Notes: a model not told the origin generated them from the letters alone. DNA of 62,000 bases from Cristatella mucedo (GCA_009760855.2 WPIO01000126.1:1-62000), one strand, 5' to 3'; shown: positions 11,061 through 23,575, counted from the first letter of the stretch. Numbers and translations are program-made.

Positions 11061-12724
11061 CAAATGTAGAGCTATTATTATTATTATTAGTCTTATTGCT
11101 CAGGTAAAAAGATCTACAAGTAGCAACTGTCGGAAGTTTTCTTTGATGGGTTGTCACAAACGCACGGACCGGTGCGGCAGCAGCATCGTTTTCTGAGCAA
11201 GCCCGCATTTTTGCAATGCTACTTGGCTGAAAGTAGGCAGACTAGTCGGCGGGCGGGGCCCAAGTGCTCATCTACAAGTTAGGAACAGGACACCGCGGAC
11301 GCAGCAGAGACGAGCAGTTTGTGCAGCTCGCCCTCAGCCCGTACCTGCTCTTAGTCGCTCCATTGGAGTGGGTGTCAAAGGCCTCCAGGATCCCCAGTTA
11401 TCCAAGGAATTTCAAGCAAACATTCGATCATTTTAATAGCTCCGAAGGCTGCTGACGACATTTTAATAGCTCCGAAGGCTGCTGACGACATTTCGATAGC
11501 TCCGAAGGTTGCTGACGAAAGTAGGCGTTCTTTGCTCGCACAATTTTTCGCCATTATGCGTTCGTGTTTGTACGCAAATACCCTGCAAAAGGCCGGAGGT
11601 TTTCGTACTGTAATCGTATCGTGGCAAAAAACAGCAGAGCTTCAACAATGATTGCTTACAGCAGATCGTCAAGTTTTGTGTTTACCAACAAGACTTTACA
11701 TTAGTTGGATGGCACGCTCTTATGCAAATGACTTCCCAAGATTCATCCCAGCTGGTCTCTCTTGCCGTACTGCCGTCCTCATGCACAGCTACATTTAGGT
11801 GGCGCTAACCACGATAGATGATAGTATATGAGAGGCAAATGGTTCTACAGTTACAATCAAGATGTCTGCGGAATTGATTTAGCGATGCGGCTGCGTGACA
11901 CGCGTTGCTGACTGGAAAACGTATCGACTGAGACGTCGGCGTAAATATCTCCAGTGGATATGGTTTGACGTTGGTGAACGCCTATTGACAATTAAATTTC
12001 AGTCACTGTGGAGTTTTAAATATTGGTTTGCATCCGCATTTTCCTGAGACTTAACACGAGCAAAGCGCCATGATATTCCTTTTGAATCACCTACGGTCAA
12101 TAGGCAGCAGAATGGTTGGATTTACCCGAAGTCGCACTGTCAGCAATGACTGAAAAACGGACAAGCATCTTCTTGAAAGAACGAATAATTTCTTGGGTAC
12201 GCGTGAGAGGTTTACATGCCATGGGCGCACGACGATATACGATTTATCGCTCATGGTGGCAAATGCAATACCTTGCTCATATCAGCATTTGCAGGTGGCA
12301 CCGGCTTTTACGTCTCTTGGAAGCCAGAGCTGTCGGCAGAAAAACGAGAAACAAATTTTTTCAATAGCAAGCCACATCTTCTGCATAACTGCTTTACGAT
12401 CCTCCGTTGCTTGTTCAGCAGTGGAATTTATCACCTTTGTTGGTGCTTGGTAACGTAGCATCACCTTTCGACTGATATAGTCGGCGTTCGCTTAAGCATG
12501 GAGCTGTTTCGCTCTTTTGAGTTATTTAATTGAAATATTTATTATGGCAGAGGTAATACGTGATTTGAGACAATACTACAGCCTCGTTATACATTTCGCC
12601 ATTAGATCGACATACACGAGGCACGAATTACGGGGTACGCACGGACTACAAATATTAGTTACGTCGGCCTGTCGGACATCGGAGCTATTATGAAGGGGAA
12701 CAGCCGCAGCACGGCGTCCTGCGG

Positions 12725-12727
<3 letters not shown>
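11061..12727. other. Unclassified sequence
   Basis: No gene recognised. A three-copy 30-bp tandem repeat lies at 11428-11517 (separate entry). The region 12100-12470 is open in three overlapping frames, but none resembles a known protein and the codon content is unremarkable. Confidence 0.4.
11428..11517. repeat. 30-bp tandem repeat, three copies
   Basis: The unit CATTTTAATAGCTCCGAAGG plus CTGCTGACGA occurs twice identically and once with substitutions (TTTCGATAG, GGTTGC). Confidence 0.9.
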
Positions 12728-12821
<94 letters not shown>

Positions 12822-12835
12822 ATATATATATATCA

Positions 12836-12871
<36 letters not shown>

Positions 12872-12872
12872 T
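12728..12872. repeat. (TA)n microsatellite
   Basis: About 145 bp of TA dinucleotide with a few TTGATA and ATCAATA interruptions, immediately next to a SINE insertion. Open frames through it are artefacts. Confidence 0.95.
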
Positions 12873-13012
12873 TATAATTCATTTGTATTGCGCCCTAAGA
12901 AAACTTATCTCAATGCAGGCGCTTTACATATGCCTCGGGGCTCGAGCCCAAGACGTCGGCCAGACCTTGGTCGGGGCGAGCACCTTAACCACTGGGCCAG
13001 ACCAGCTCAGCT
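12873..13012 (-). mobile_element. tRNA-derived SINE, family 1, full length
   Basis: In the minus-strand sense: a tRNA-like head with A box TGGCCCAGTGGTTAAGGTGC and a B box-like GGGCTCGAGCCC, then AAGCGCCTG and the tail AGTTTTCTTAGGGCGC. The same order is seen at 20311-20446 and 27021-27166. The tail equals that of LINE-A, which suggests mobilisation by that LINE's reverse transcriptase. Confidence 0.85.
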
Positions 13013-13427
13013 GATGCGTTAGCAGGTTTCATTAAATTAAAAACCAACCGAAGGAAGATCGAGCGTCATAACGCACAGTTCGCGAGACGGAAAAAGACCC
13101 GGCTATAAAGAGTTTCCCCACGACAGATGTCGCACTCCGCGTGACGCTCTCACTGTGCCAAATCAGATGATTACCTGTCTATTTTGAGAGTCCTACGTTT
13201 CCACGAAGACTCCACACCGTGTTTCTGTCTTCTCGGTGACGCTCCTTGTTCTGAGTATCATAATTTCTGCGTGGCTTCCTATGTGATGACTCAGCGGACT
13301 TTGTAATTTGATGAATTCAAATGCCATCCTCTTCTTCGTGCACGTTTGTATCGGCCAAATTTTTGTGGATGCGAACACGCTACAGTTGCCGAAGCGGCGT
13401 GCCATGAAAGCGAACGTTTGAACTTAC

Positions 13428-16400
13428 AATAATAATAATAATAATAATAATAATAGTGCACTTGATAAAGCGCCCTCTGAGAACTCAATCTCTCTCTAGG
13501 AACTTTACATTTGCTGCAAAGGGAAATGCAATTGAATGGTAAGTAAAATCATGCTTGAAAAACAAACAAAATGAATAACATGGTTAGGGGTGACATACAC
13601 AGGGTCAGCATGCAAATGTGGTTAGTAGCAGCATGCACAGTATCAGCACGCATAAGCACGTGAAGGACGAATCACAAGGACTCACTAAATGCTGTCTTAA
13701 ATAGGTGTGTTTTTAAGTTCCTTTTAAATGTGGTCAGGTCAGGGGATGTTCTGCCGCAGGTCGGGAGGGAGTTCCAGGCTTTGGGAGCATATGAACTAAA
13801 TGCACGGTCTCCAAAGGATTTAAGGTTTGTACGAGGTATTTCTAGACTGTTGGATTCCGAAAAAAGCGGGTGGTACGATGCTTGGCCTGATGGGGTAGTA
13901 TATCTGACAGATAGGCTGGAGCCATAGAATGAAGGGACCTAAAAGTGAGCGACAAAACCTTGAAGTCAATCCGTTGCTTGACTGGTAGCCAGTGCAGGTC
14001 GGCGAGAAGTGGAGTAATGTGGCAACTGCGACGCTCACGACAGACAAGCCTAGCTGCGGAGTTTTGCACCAGCTGCAATCACCTGATCGCACATAGGCCA
14101 GCAAGCAGTGAGTTGCAGAAGTCGAGACGAGATGTCACGAATGCATGGACCAACGTAGATGTGGTATCCTTATCTAAACAAGCCCGAATTTTAGCAATAT
14201 TATGAAGCTGAAAACAGGCAGATTTGACCGTGGAGCTGACATGGTCGTCTAACGAGAGGTCGCTTTGGAATGTGACACCTAGATTTCGAGCTGATTCGAC
14301 AGGAGATATGCTGGCAGAGCCAATTTTTAGCGTCTACCTTTCCAATTTCTGAATCACACTGGGTTTGCCCACAACTAGTAGGTTAGTTTTGTCATCGTTT
14401 AGTTTTAGAAAATTTGCTACCATCCATGTGCGGATGTCATCAATGCATGCAGCAAGTGAGTTTAGAGAATTTGAGGTGCTCGAAGGCTGGGAGGGATCAA
14501 AGCAAAGGTACAACTGAGTGTCATCCGCATAGACGTGAAAGCCTAGATTGTGCTTGGCAATCACATCAGCAAGAGGCAGAGTATAAATCGTGAAAAGAAC
14601 CGGACCTAGCACTGAGCCCTGAGGTACTCCATTTTTCAGAGGTACTTCAGATGATCTTTGTCCATTCAGTCAATACTCTGGAGTCTCCCACTGAGATAGG
14701 ACCTGAACCACAGCAGAGCAGTGCCAGTGATGCCCAGGCGAGATGAGAGGCGCTCTAGAAGAACTTTGTGATCGATAGTATCAAAAGCTGCCGAAAGATC
14801 AAGCAAAACATGCAGAGACACTCAACCCGTGTCTGCATTCCTAAGTAGATCGTTATATACCCGAAGCAATGCTGACTCTGTGGAGTGATTAGCTCTAAAG
14901 CCAGACTGGAACTTACTAGCAAGGTGTGAGGTTTCTATACATGAGTTCAGCCGGTCTGCCACGACCCGTTCCAGTGTCTTTGATAGGAATGGTAGAACGG
15001 AGACTGGGCGGTAGTTGCTTAAGTTCTCTTGGTCTAGTGTCGCTTTCTTGAGGAGAGGCCTGACTACAGCTTTTTTGAAAGGTGCTGGGACATGACCTGA
15101 GGCTAATAACATATTAATGATGTTAGTTATGCATAGCAGCAGCAGATCAATGCAACATATGAGCAGGACAGTGGGAATAGGGTCCAGAGGTTTTGTTGTC
15201 TTCTTTGATTGCGATACGAACTTTAGGACTAGATCACTAGTGACCTGCTTAAATGCAGACATTGAGGTGCAGCCAGGAACCGAGGAACAGCATTCTAGTG
15301 GGTAGGTTGTCATCTCAGGGATGGATTCCCTGATCTTGTCTATCTTCTGCACAAAGAATCGAGAGAAGCGATCGGCTAGATCATCACAAGGATCATCAGG
15401 TAAGGAGCTAATCTGGGTACGGTTGAGGAGATGGTTTATTGTCGACATCAGCATTTTTGGATTGTGCATCTGTGATTCAACAATATTTCTATAGAAGCTA
15501 GACTTGGCCTTTGCTAGGATAGATTGGTACGACTTACAGTAGTCTTCATAAGCCTGTCGATGGACAGTTAGTCCGGATCTTTTGTATGCTTTTTTAAGCT
15601 TTCGTTTAGTAGACCTGGCTAGTTTAATGTCTGTGGTAAACCATAGGCCGTCTGGGGGGGGCCCCCCCCCCCGCACAGTGCGCTTTGTCAGAGGTGCAAA
15701 CTCATCGAGCCTGTCAGCCAGTGTCGTAAGGTAGCTATCTACCAATGATGACAGATCGGAGGGAGGATTGAGCAGCAGAGTCAAAGCAGATATTCTCGCA
15801 CGGACAGCATCGATGTCAAGGGTCTTGAGGTTTCGCGATTCACAGGTTATTTTAGAGGAGGAGGTGGGCACACACTGTAGATTGAATGAGATCTGCATGT
15901 GGTTAGATAAGCAGGATTTGGTAATAATTGGTGATGACAAAGTGCAGTTGTATGAGAAAATCTTGTCGAGTGTGTGACCCTTGATGAAAGTAGGGCCATG
16001 CACATGAGCCACAAGAGACAATGAGTCAGTCAATGCACGAAATTCGGTGCTGAAAGCGTCAGATAAGTTATCAAAGTGAACGTTGAAATCACCCATAACG
16101 AGGAAGGATCGATTTCTTGCCCACAGAATCGAAATGAGATTGGAGAAATCTGAGATAAAGGAGGATTTGGTACCTGGTGGGCGATAGACTACTGCCACTA
16201 TCGGTAGCTTGTTTTCGGGTGAGACCAAGACAATTGATTCAAAAGACTTCTTCGAGGGTACTGCAAATGGCTTGAAGTTGAATTTCGAGCGCACGATAAT
16301 AACAACTCCACCTTCAGTTATGATCGATCTAGGGGTGTTAAAGAACGAGAAACCGGATGGAGTTGCGTCTTTTATTGTCGGGCAGTTTATCGATTTCAGC

Positions 16401-16745
16401 CAAGTTTCAGTTAGGGCGAGCAGGTCGATACCATTTTCAGAAATAAGGTCGCTTATTACCAGAGGTTTATTGCACATTGAGCGAGGATTCCAATGGCAAG
16501 CGTTAAGTCTGGCCGATGGGGTTACAACAGGCTTGATGACCACTAAGTTAGAGGAATTTACAGTGCCACATGTGGGGGAGCGTGCTGAGCGGTTCGAGAC
16601 AGTGCTAGGAATACCGAACGAGCGGGTACTCAGCTCGCAGTTCCCGCCCAACGAGCTGCGTCTGAGCCGGCGGTTCCGGCCACCGCGGCGGCTACTGGGG
16701 TGCTTTTCATTTGTTAATGCATAGTTCATGAATCTTGGCAACAAT
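13428..16745 (-). mobile_element. LINE-A (CR1/L2-group non-LTR retrotransposon), nearly complete copy
   Basis: The longest transposon copy here. Read on the minus strand it has an endonuclease-reverse transcriptase coding region starting near 16744, a 3' UTR from about 13810 and a terminal (TTA)n tail at 13428-13455. The 3' terminus AGTTCTCAGAGGGCGCTTTA is shared with the SINEs. The coding part is broken by frameshifts. The CR1/L2 assignment rests on the order of domains and on motifs such as NYRPVSVLPFLSKTLERV and FQSGFRANHSTESALL, typical of that group. Confidence 0.9.
14333..16744 (-). pseudogene. LINE-A ORF2: apurinic-type endonuclease + reverse transcriptase, frameshifted
   Basis: A 640-residue open frame (16744-14822) covers the endonuclease: WNPRSM near residue 85, LTETWL at 111-116 (catalytic Glu), VVYRPPG near 186, GDFNVHFD at 218-225 and HTLD at 257-260. 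The usual SDH motif is SNH. It continues into the start of the reverse transcriptase, SNYRPVSVLPFLSKTLERV. The frame then breaks after DLLRNADTG. The next piece, 14612-14333, carries [14 protein letters not shown] and the catalytic [12 protein letters not shown] third piece with the thumb-like C-terminal block lies at 14078-13842. The enzyme nicks DNA and primes reverse transcription at the nick. The disruptions make this copy inactive. Confidence 0.85.
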
Positions 16746-17389
16746 ATTAATATCTAGTAATGCATTTGATCTACGATGACAATAATATCTAGGAATGCAT
16801 TTGATCTACGATGGCGAAACGATAGCAGCTGTTGACAATCATAACCAACGTGCAGGTTACTAGCCGCCGGCGTAGCTAAGGGAGCCGCCGGCGTGGGAGA
16901 CCCAGCAGCCCGAAGCGATAAGCGTTTAAATATCTTATATATAACTTATTGTTTCGATTCCCAGTAACTTAAGTGGTATTTACTACTTTATAACATCTGC
17001 GAGTGGGTGTATGACTCTCCGAGATGCTGGACACTGGGCGTTATGTCTTATTACCCTACAGACAGCGTGACTCAAATAAAGCAGACGAAGCTTGATTGCT
17101 GAGGCATTGCAAATAATGAGCTTGATAAGTCAAAGTCGGAATTGCTTGAGCAACGGTGCCGGGAGACACGATCCTCCCTGCACTGTGTGCAGTATCTCAC
17201 TCTATCTATTTAGACAGAGTTGCAGCTAAAAAGCGCTCGCCTGTCTCCAGCAAAGTGAAGTGCTGACAAGCTGAACGCCTAAAATGCCGAGGGTTCTGAA
17301 AACGCATTGAATCCACATAGTTCAAAGTTGGTGCCGAAACTTTCGGTGAGCGCGATGAAGAAAAGACAGTTACAACGTGCCGTTTGGCG
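16746..17389. other. Spacer with a 34-bp tandem duplication
   Basis: Right at the 5' end of LINE-A, ATATCTAGTAATGCATTTGA is followed by a second, nearly identical copy (ATATCTAGGAATGCATTTGA) about 37 bp on, covering 16750-16813. No gene is recognised up to the LINE-B fragment. Confidence 0.6.
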
Positions 17390-17640
17390 GTCACACTCAC
17401 GGTTTTCAGCTGTCCTGGGCTGCTACGTCCATGCTGCTACGTCACTTCCTCGCACCTGCCCTCCTGACACTGACCCTGCTTCAGACTTCCTCTTCTTTGA
17501 GAGACGTGTAGTCTATCGGCTACCGTATGCACAACACAAATCCGCTTAGGCTGTGAGTGCGCTATAGAAAGCTCTCCTGCGTAGCCACCAATCGGTCCAC
17601 GTGGCTTTGTAGAGTTACAGGCAGAGATGCATTATATCAA
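17390..17640 (+). mobile_element. LINE-B 3' end fragment
   Basis: Contains TCAGCTGTCCTGGGCTGCTA, the CTTAGGCTGTGAGTGCGCTA block and the terminal CAGAGATGCATTATAT, parallel to the fragment at 3430-3735. Confidence 0.7.
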
Positions 17641-17846
17641 TTTAAAGAGGGCACATCGAGACGGCGGCGTTGTAAATCGACCAGGTATGGCCGATATTAA
17701 TTATTCGCGGTTCTTGAATCATAAGGGCCAGGAAAAGATTACGTGATAATGCATGGCCAAGGCAGCGTAAAAGCCGAAGCGATATAGCCCGTCGGCTGTG
17801 CTCCAGAGTTTGGCCTTGGCATTTGAGCTGAACTGAGCTCTAGGCC

Positions 17847-19923
17847 ATAGATAATAATAATAATAATAATAACTCACTTGATAAAGCGCCCTCTTAGAAC
17901 TCAATCTCTCTCTAGGCGCTTTAAATTTGCTGTAAAGTGAAATGCAATTGAATGGTAAGTAAAATCATGCTTGAAAAACAAACGAAATGAATAATATGGT
18001 TAGGGGTGACATGCACAGGGTCAGCATGCAAATGTGGTTATTGGCAGCATGCACAGTGTCAGCACGCATAAGCACATCAAGGACGAATCACAGGGACCCA
18101 CTAAATGCTGTCCTAAATAGGTGTTTTTAGGTTCCTTTTAAATGTGGTCAGGTCAGGGGATGTTCTGACGCAGGTCGGGAGGGAGTTCCAGGCTTTGGGA
18201 GCATATGAACTAAATGCACGGTCTCCAAAGGATTTGAGGTTTGTATGAGCTATTTCTAGACTGTTGGATTCCGAAAAACGGGTGGTACGATGCTTGGCCT
18301 GATGGGGTAGTATATCTGAGAGATAGGCTGGAGCCATAGAATGAAGGGACCTAAAAGTGAGCGACAAAACCTTGAAGTCAATCCGTTAACTGCGACGCTC
18401 ACGACAGACAAGCCTAGATGCAGAGTTTTGCACCAGCTGCAATCGCCTGATCGCACATGCTGGTAGGCCAGTAAGCAGTGAGTTGCAGAAGTCGAGACGG
18501 GATGTCACGAATGCATGGACCAACTTGGACGTGGTATCCTTATCTAAACAAGTCCGAATTTTAGCAATGTTATGAAGCTGAAAATAAGCGGATTTGACTG
18601 TGGAGCTGACATGGTCGTCTAACGAGAGGTCGCTTTGGAATATGACACCTAGATTTCGAGCTGATTCAACTGGAGATATGCTGGCAGAGCCAATTTTGAG
18701 AGTCAGCCTTTCCAATCTCTGGATCACACTGGGTTTGCCCACAACTAGTAAGTTAGTTTTATCATCGTTTAGTTTTAGAAAATTTGCTGCCATCCATGTG
18801 CGGATGTTATCAATGCATGCAGCTTTTTGCTAGACTTTAGAGAATTTGAGGTGCTCGAAGGCTGGGAGGGATCAAAGCAAAGGTACAACTGAGTGTCATC
18901 CGCATAGACGTGAAAGCCTAGATTGTGCTTGGCAATCACATCAGCAAGAGGCAGAGTATAAATCGTGAAAAGAACCGGACCTAGCACGGAGCCCTGAGGT
19001 ACTCCATATTTCAGAGGTACTTCAGATGATCTTTGTCCATTCACGTCAATACTCTGGAGTCTCCCACTGAGATAGGACCTGAACCACAGCAGAGCAGTGC
19101 CAGTGATGCCCAGGCGAGATGAAAGGCGCTCTAGAAGAACTTTGTGATCGATGGTATCCAAAGCTGCCAAAAGATCAAGCAAAACAAGCAGAGACACTCT
19201 ACCCATGTCTGCATTCCTAAGTAGGTCGTTGTATACCCGAAGCAATGCTGACTCTGTGGAGTGATTAGCTCTAAAGCCAGACTGGAACTTACTAGCAAGG
19301 TGAGAGGTTTCGATATACGAGTTCAGCTGGTCCACCACGACCCGTTCGAGTGTCTTTGATAGGAATGGTAGAAGGGAAACTGGGCGGTAGTTGCTTAAGT
19401 TCTCTTGGTCTAGTGTAGCTTTCTTGAGAAGTGGCCTGACTACAGCTTTTTTGAAAGGTGCTGGGACATGACCTGAGGCTAATGACATATTAATGATGTT
19501 AGTTATGCATAGCAGCAGCAGATCAATGCAACGTATGAGCAGGACAGTGGGAATAGGGTCCAGAGGTTTTGTTGTCTTCTTTGATTGAGATACGAACTTT
19601 AGGACTAGATCACTAGTGACCTGCTTAAATGCAGACATTGAGGTGCAGCCAGGAACCGAGGAACAGCATTCTAGTGGGGAGGTTGTCATCGCAGGGATGG
19701 AGTCCCTGATCTTGTCTATCTTCTGCACAAAGAATCGAGAGAAGCGATCGGCTAGATCATCACAAGGATCATCAGGTAAGGAGCTAATCTGGGTACGGTT
19801 GAGGAGATGGTTTATTGTCGACAGGATTATTATTAATATATATTATTATTATTATATTATAGATTAGATTATTATTAATATTAATTAATAATAATAGTAA
19901 ATATTATTAATATTACTATATAT
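17847..19923 (-). mobile_element. LINE-A, 5'-truncated second copy with target duplication
   Basis: About 1.97 kb matching LINE-A copy 1 closely. It has a (TTA)n tail at 17847-17870 and runs from the 3' UTR through the reverse transcriptase, stopping at about 19822 within the linker. A 100-bp ATT-rich stretch follows (19823-19923). The 10-bp direct repeat GCTCTAGGCC flanks the whole block at 17837-17846 and 19924-19933, consistent with a target-site duplication. Confidence 0.85.
18386..19728 (-). pseudogene. LINE-A reverse transcriptase fragment
   Basis: An open frame from 19728 to 18775 (317 residues) contains SNYRPVSLLPFLSKTLERVV, FQSGFRANHSTESALL, the [20 protein letters not shown] block, [17 protein letters not shown] and the catalytic YADDTQLYL. 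It then breaks where an extra AGCTTTTTGCTAGAC-type change interrupts the SLNSL segment. It resumes at 18793-18386 with [19 protein letters not shown]. All core reverse transcriptase blocks are visible. No endonuclease is left. Confidence 0.85.
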
Positions 19924-19933
19924 GCTCTAGGCC

Positions 19934-20310
19934 TTCGAGCCCAACGAGAGTTTCTGTGCGTCGTGGCCGCCTTTTAGCGCCTGTAGTCGTCGGTCGCTGT
20001 CAAACAGACGCATCAACGCTATGGATACGGACTTGCTACGACAAGGTAGGAGCGTTCTTCGTCTCTGGCGTGTTCCTCTACTTTCGGCGTGCCGGCGTGC
20101 ATTGGTTGTGCACCGAAAAGTTGCTAGCTCTGATTCCAAGGCTCGGAGCTTCACTGGTCACCTCGCTCTTTGCGTGTCGGCTGGGATCATTATGAGCGCC
20201 GTCTTTGCGGCCTGCTTCTGTGGAGGCGTGGAAGCGGCCGCGAACCCCGTTTATAACGCCATTGCCGAGTTACCCGAGACTGGAGAGACGGCACTCCGAT
20301 AGCTCTTGCC
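19934..20310. other. Unclassified GC-moderate segment
   Basis: Open in several frames on both strands, but no frame resembles a known protein. It lies between the LINE-A target duplication and a SINE. Confidence 0.4.
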
Positions 20311-20446
20311 GAGCTAGTTTGGCGCAGTGGTTAAGGTGCTCGCTCCGAGCAAGGTCTGGCCGAGGTCTTGAGCTCGAGCCCTGTGGCCTATGTGAAGCGC
20401 CTGAATAGAGATTAAGTTCTCTCAGGGCGCTTTATAAATGAATTAC
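20311..20446 (+). mobile_element. tRNA-derived SINE, family 1, full length
   Basis: Best copy for structure: A box-like TTGGCGCAGTGGTTAAGG at 20319-20336, a B box-like GAGCTCGAGCCC near 20370, body AAGCGCCTGAATAGAG, and tail AGTTCTCTCAGGGCGCTTTA before an AT-rich end. The tail differs from that of LINE-A by one base over 20. Confidence 0.9.
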
Positions 20447-21784
20447 ATATAAATAAATTATATATATTGTCAAATAATGGAAGAGCTGTGTAATTTTGTG
20501 AATCCTCCAGAGGCCAAGTTTTAAGAATTAAAAGCGGGCTGTAAGAGGCAGCCGAGGACCGGATAAGGTCTATAACGAGCTGTGAATGGAAACTAAGAGA
20601 ATTGTATTTTCGATTTCCCCCTACAAATAATTCTATAAGAAAGGTGTAACCCCCTAACTCTCAGCGAAGGAGAGGTACCCAGTTACTTGCTTAGCGGCGC
20701 AGTGAACTGCCGTATTACAGTTCGGTTCGCGAAGCGCAATAAGCAGGTCGCCTCGCCTGCAGCGTTTCTGATGCCACCCTGCTTACTATTACCTAGGGGT
20801 CCCGAGTTCGTGTCGTGAACTGAACCGAGATGCCACTAGTAAAAATTGAGAAGTTTGCTGAAATTCGCTAGCTAGCGCCCAATATCGCTACGCGTCCAGC
20901 TCAGTGTTATCCCCCCACACTCCTCGCAAACACTCGCCAAGACAAGCGCACAGGCTCCGACCGATACCCAGGGCTATATTATATTATAATTATATTATAT
21001 TATACTATATTAAAAACGAAGAAGAATATCCAGCAGCTCTCGCTCTGGCTCCCAGTGGCTCAATAGAAACCCCCAGTGCCTGACAACGCCGTTCTAAGAA
21101 CCGTCCCATAAACCGCAGGAAATCCTACTTCCGCCCTCTGAGCCGAGACGGAGACAATCAACCGCGTGCGCGGATACGACCGTGTCTGACGTGCACCGAC
21201 CACCTCTCGATCCTTCTGCCAGCCACCTGACTACGAAACAGCTGACTAAAGTTGATTCAACGGCGCACATGCGACGACACGCGAACAACGTGGCGGGTAA
21301 GGTTCTAAGAAAGTCATTTTTGAAAAACAGCTTTGAAAAACAGCTGCGTGCTGTTTTCCATTTTCAAAAATGGCTGTCTTTACTATTTTTCTTCCATATT
21401 TGTCCCTAATTTTGCAGCCAATAGCTTATTTTTGGGATGAACGCCGCCTTATGGCATATCTCTGTAAGAAGTTCTAAATCAATGCATTTTACTTCTTATA
21501 ATAATATTTCAAGAATACAAGTGAATTAAGTGACTTATTTGAGGGATACGATTTTAATTTAGTACAGAAATTTATACAGACCTGAAAAAAGTCTGTTAAT
21601 TTCGGTTTAATGGATACAATTTCGCTGTATAATTTAATATAGATTTCCAGTGCGCTGGCCTAAAATCCTGAAGAGCGCGAATTACCAAAATAGACGAGAC
21701 GCTAGACTTCCTGCGATATTTGGTATAGTTTTTGACAGGGCGACAGATAGATTTTTGAAGCTTCGCAAGAGGTTCACGACAACC
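20447..21784. other. AT-rich and unclassified sequence
   Basis: Contains an ATTAT-rich run at 20976-21013 and no recognised gene. Part of the right half may be the 3' flank of the hAT relic. Confidence 0.4.
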
Positions 21785-23009
21785 TTGTTCAATTGCTCTT
21801 CAACGCAACACTTCTAGGTTCCATGAAGTTGGTACTAATGTCATTATTCAGGTTACAGAGCTTATTAAGCATGAATTCTAAAGTGATGTCTGCACTCGTC
21901 AACGTCGCGTCTTCTTGACTCTGATTCTCAGCAACCAGTTTCAAAGGTCCCGTTGCCTTCAGAAGGGTTTTGAGAACGTCAAAATCCAATATCTCAATCA
22001 TTTCAAGCTCATTGAAATTTGGTTAGCGTTTCACCAATGGCGACTTCTGTATTTACTAGTGGCTCTAACATTGTTGGCATAGAGTTCCAGCGCATCTTCA
22101 CGTCAATATGCCAATCAATCTCGCATCCAGACTCAGCTTTTAATTTTTATCGAAAGACATTATTTTAAACAGTTGAGTTTTGATAAATTTGACAAGCTTG
22201 CGTGATCTCATGAGCACATAGGCACATAATGGTAATCAACGTCTCCCTCCATTGTGTAATCGCTGATCACTTCCAAGTCCGTACCTGCTTCAAAATTATA
22301 CATTTCATCAATATCGTCACTATCTAGATTTAAATCGTCCATGTCAGTACTCTTCTTGTACAATGTGTCACATACTCCAAGGTGCAAATCATGCTTTAAA
22401 CAGAACTGTCGGATGGCATCGGTGTGGCTAATTCATTTCCTATTTACTGTATCGCCGTCCTGAGTCGATGCCACTAAATACCTCTCCATTGTTATTAGAG
22501 TTTCCAGAAAATTTGATGATTTTATTGCATCGTTCACATTGGCCTTCCAGCTCTTCTGTACTTGGACTCTTTCGTTTTGCCGCGTATTCCCAAACTGAGG
22601 ACATGGCTGAAAAGAACGTCAATATTTGATGTGACAAGATTAATTTGAAAATATGTTAATTATTTTTTTCAAATTGCACTTCAACTTTAGTTTTTGGCCA
22701 ATTTGATAAAATCATCATAATAAACCCCTAAGACATGAACAAGAAATTTAAATTTTTTCCCGCTATATATTTTATATCCACAATGAACATTGGAGCTTCA
22801 GTTTAGTATCTTTTTGTTTAAGAATTTCCGTTAGATAAAGTAAAAAAGTTAGAAAAAACAGCTGTGCAATGTTCTTTGATTTTAAGCAACTAATTTGCTG
22901 TTACAATTAAACATTTACTTGAACCTCTACTCAGCATGAAGTGAATAGTCGATTGTCTGCCAATAATAAGGTTCCCCAGAAATCCGAGGGCCCCGTGGCT
23001 CCGCCCCTG
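21785..23009 (-). pseudogene. hAT transposon relic (BED finger + transposase fragments)
   Basis: On the minus strand, in order: a BED-type zinc-finger block at 22590-22450 (SSVWEYAAKRK, CERCNKIIKFSGNSNN), a DVKMRWNSMPTMLEPLV segment near 22110 that matches the hAT DVKTRWNSTxxMLxR motif, and an EILDFDVLKTLLKATGPLKL segment at 21995-21936 typical of the region after it. Frames are broken throughout. At 22996-23009 the sequence ends GGCTCCGCCCCTG, the inverse of a common hAT terminus (CAGGGGCGGAGCC). I could not find the opposite terminus. Confidence 0.7.
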
Positions 23010-23189
23010 CAGCACGCCGCCTAGCACGTAGGCCACTTTATTGACATCGAACAGTTAATACTTCGCATGTGAGCATTAAACCACCAGTTAATGAAGCGTC
23101 TACCCTGACCTTCAGGTGCAGTCAGCCGGCAAAAGCTAAACATACTCACATAAGCCTCAATACTTCCAAGCGGCCGCCCGAAAGGAGTG

Positions 23190-23575
23190 GAACTACCTAT
23201 GCCTGTTAAATGTCCGCTGACTAAAAACCAGGGGCTAATTTTCCGCGATCAGGTTGTCCAGGAGAAGCTAGATGAAGTTCCGCTGACTGGGGCGTGGATG
23301 ACATCCTGCTCTGGTTGCTGCCCCACCTGAAACTACCCCACCCGGGTTCTCATTGTTTCAGTAAATGCGGTCTGACAAGGTGGGTAGTGGGATTGCTATC
23401 GTTGTTCGTAAATCGCTTGGCTATAAAACATGCAGTTTTTCGCGTAGGCCATCGTTTGAATCAGTTGCCATCAGGTCGCCATCAAGATCATTCCTCTCAC
23501 AGCTGTGACCCACCGATTTATTTATAGTGGTCTAGAACTTTGCTTATGGAAGAGCTTATGGAGTTTCTCACTAAA
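23190..23575 (+). mobile_element. LINE-B 5' endonuclease fragment
   Basis: Disrupted translation resembles the LINE-B endonuclease start seen on the minus strand at 53608-53240: a QEKLDEVPLTGAWMTSCSG block parallels QEKLDQRLLTETWMASCSG, and downstream HRLNQLPSGRHQDHS parallels SRLHQLPSDRNHA. The catalytic TETW Glu is lost (TGAW). Confidence 0.65.

Noticed and set aside
11428-11517. CRISPR-like array
   Set aside because: The three units are directly adjacent with no unique spacers; it is a plain tandem repeat in eukaryotic DNA.
12116-12464. Open frames of 60-86 residues in several phases
   Set aside because: All are mutually overlapping with no domain or splice logic.
20690-20830. tRNA- or SINE-like head (GCGGCGCAGTGAACTGC ... 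CCGAGTTCGTGTCGT)
   Set aside because: A and B box-like words occur, but spacing and pairing are poor and no second copy is present in the window.
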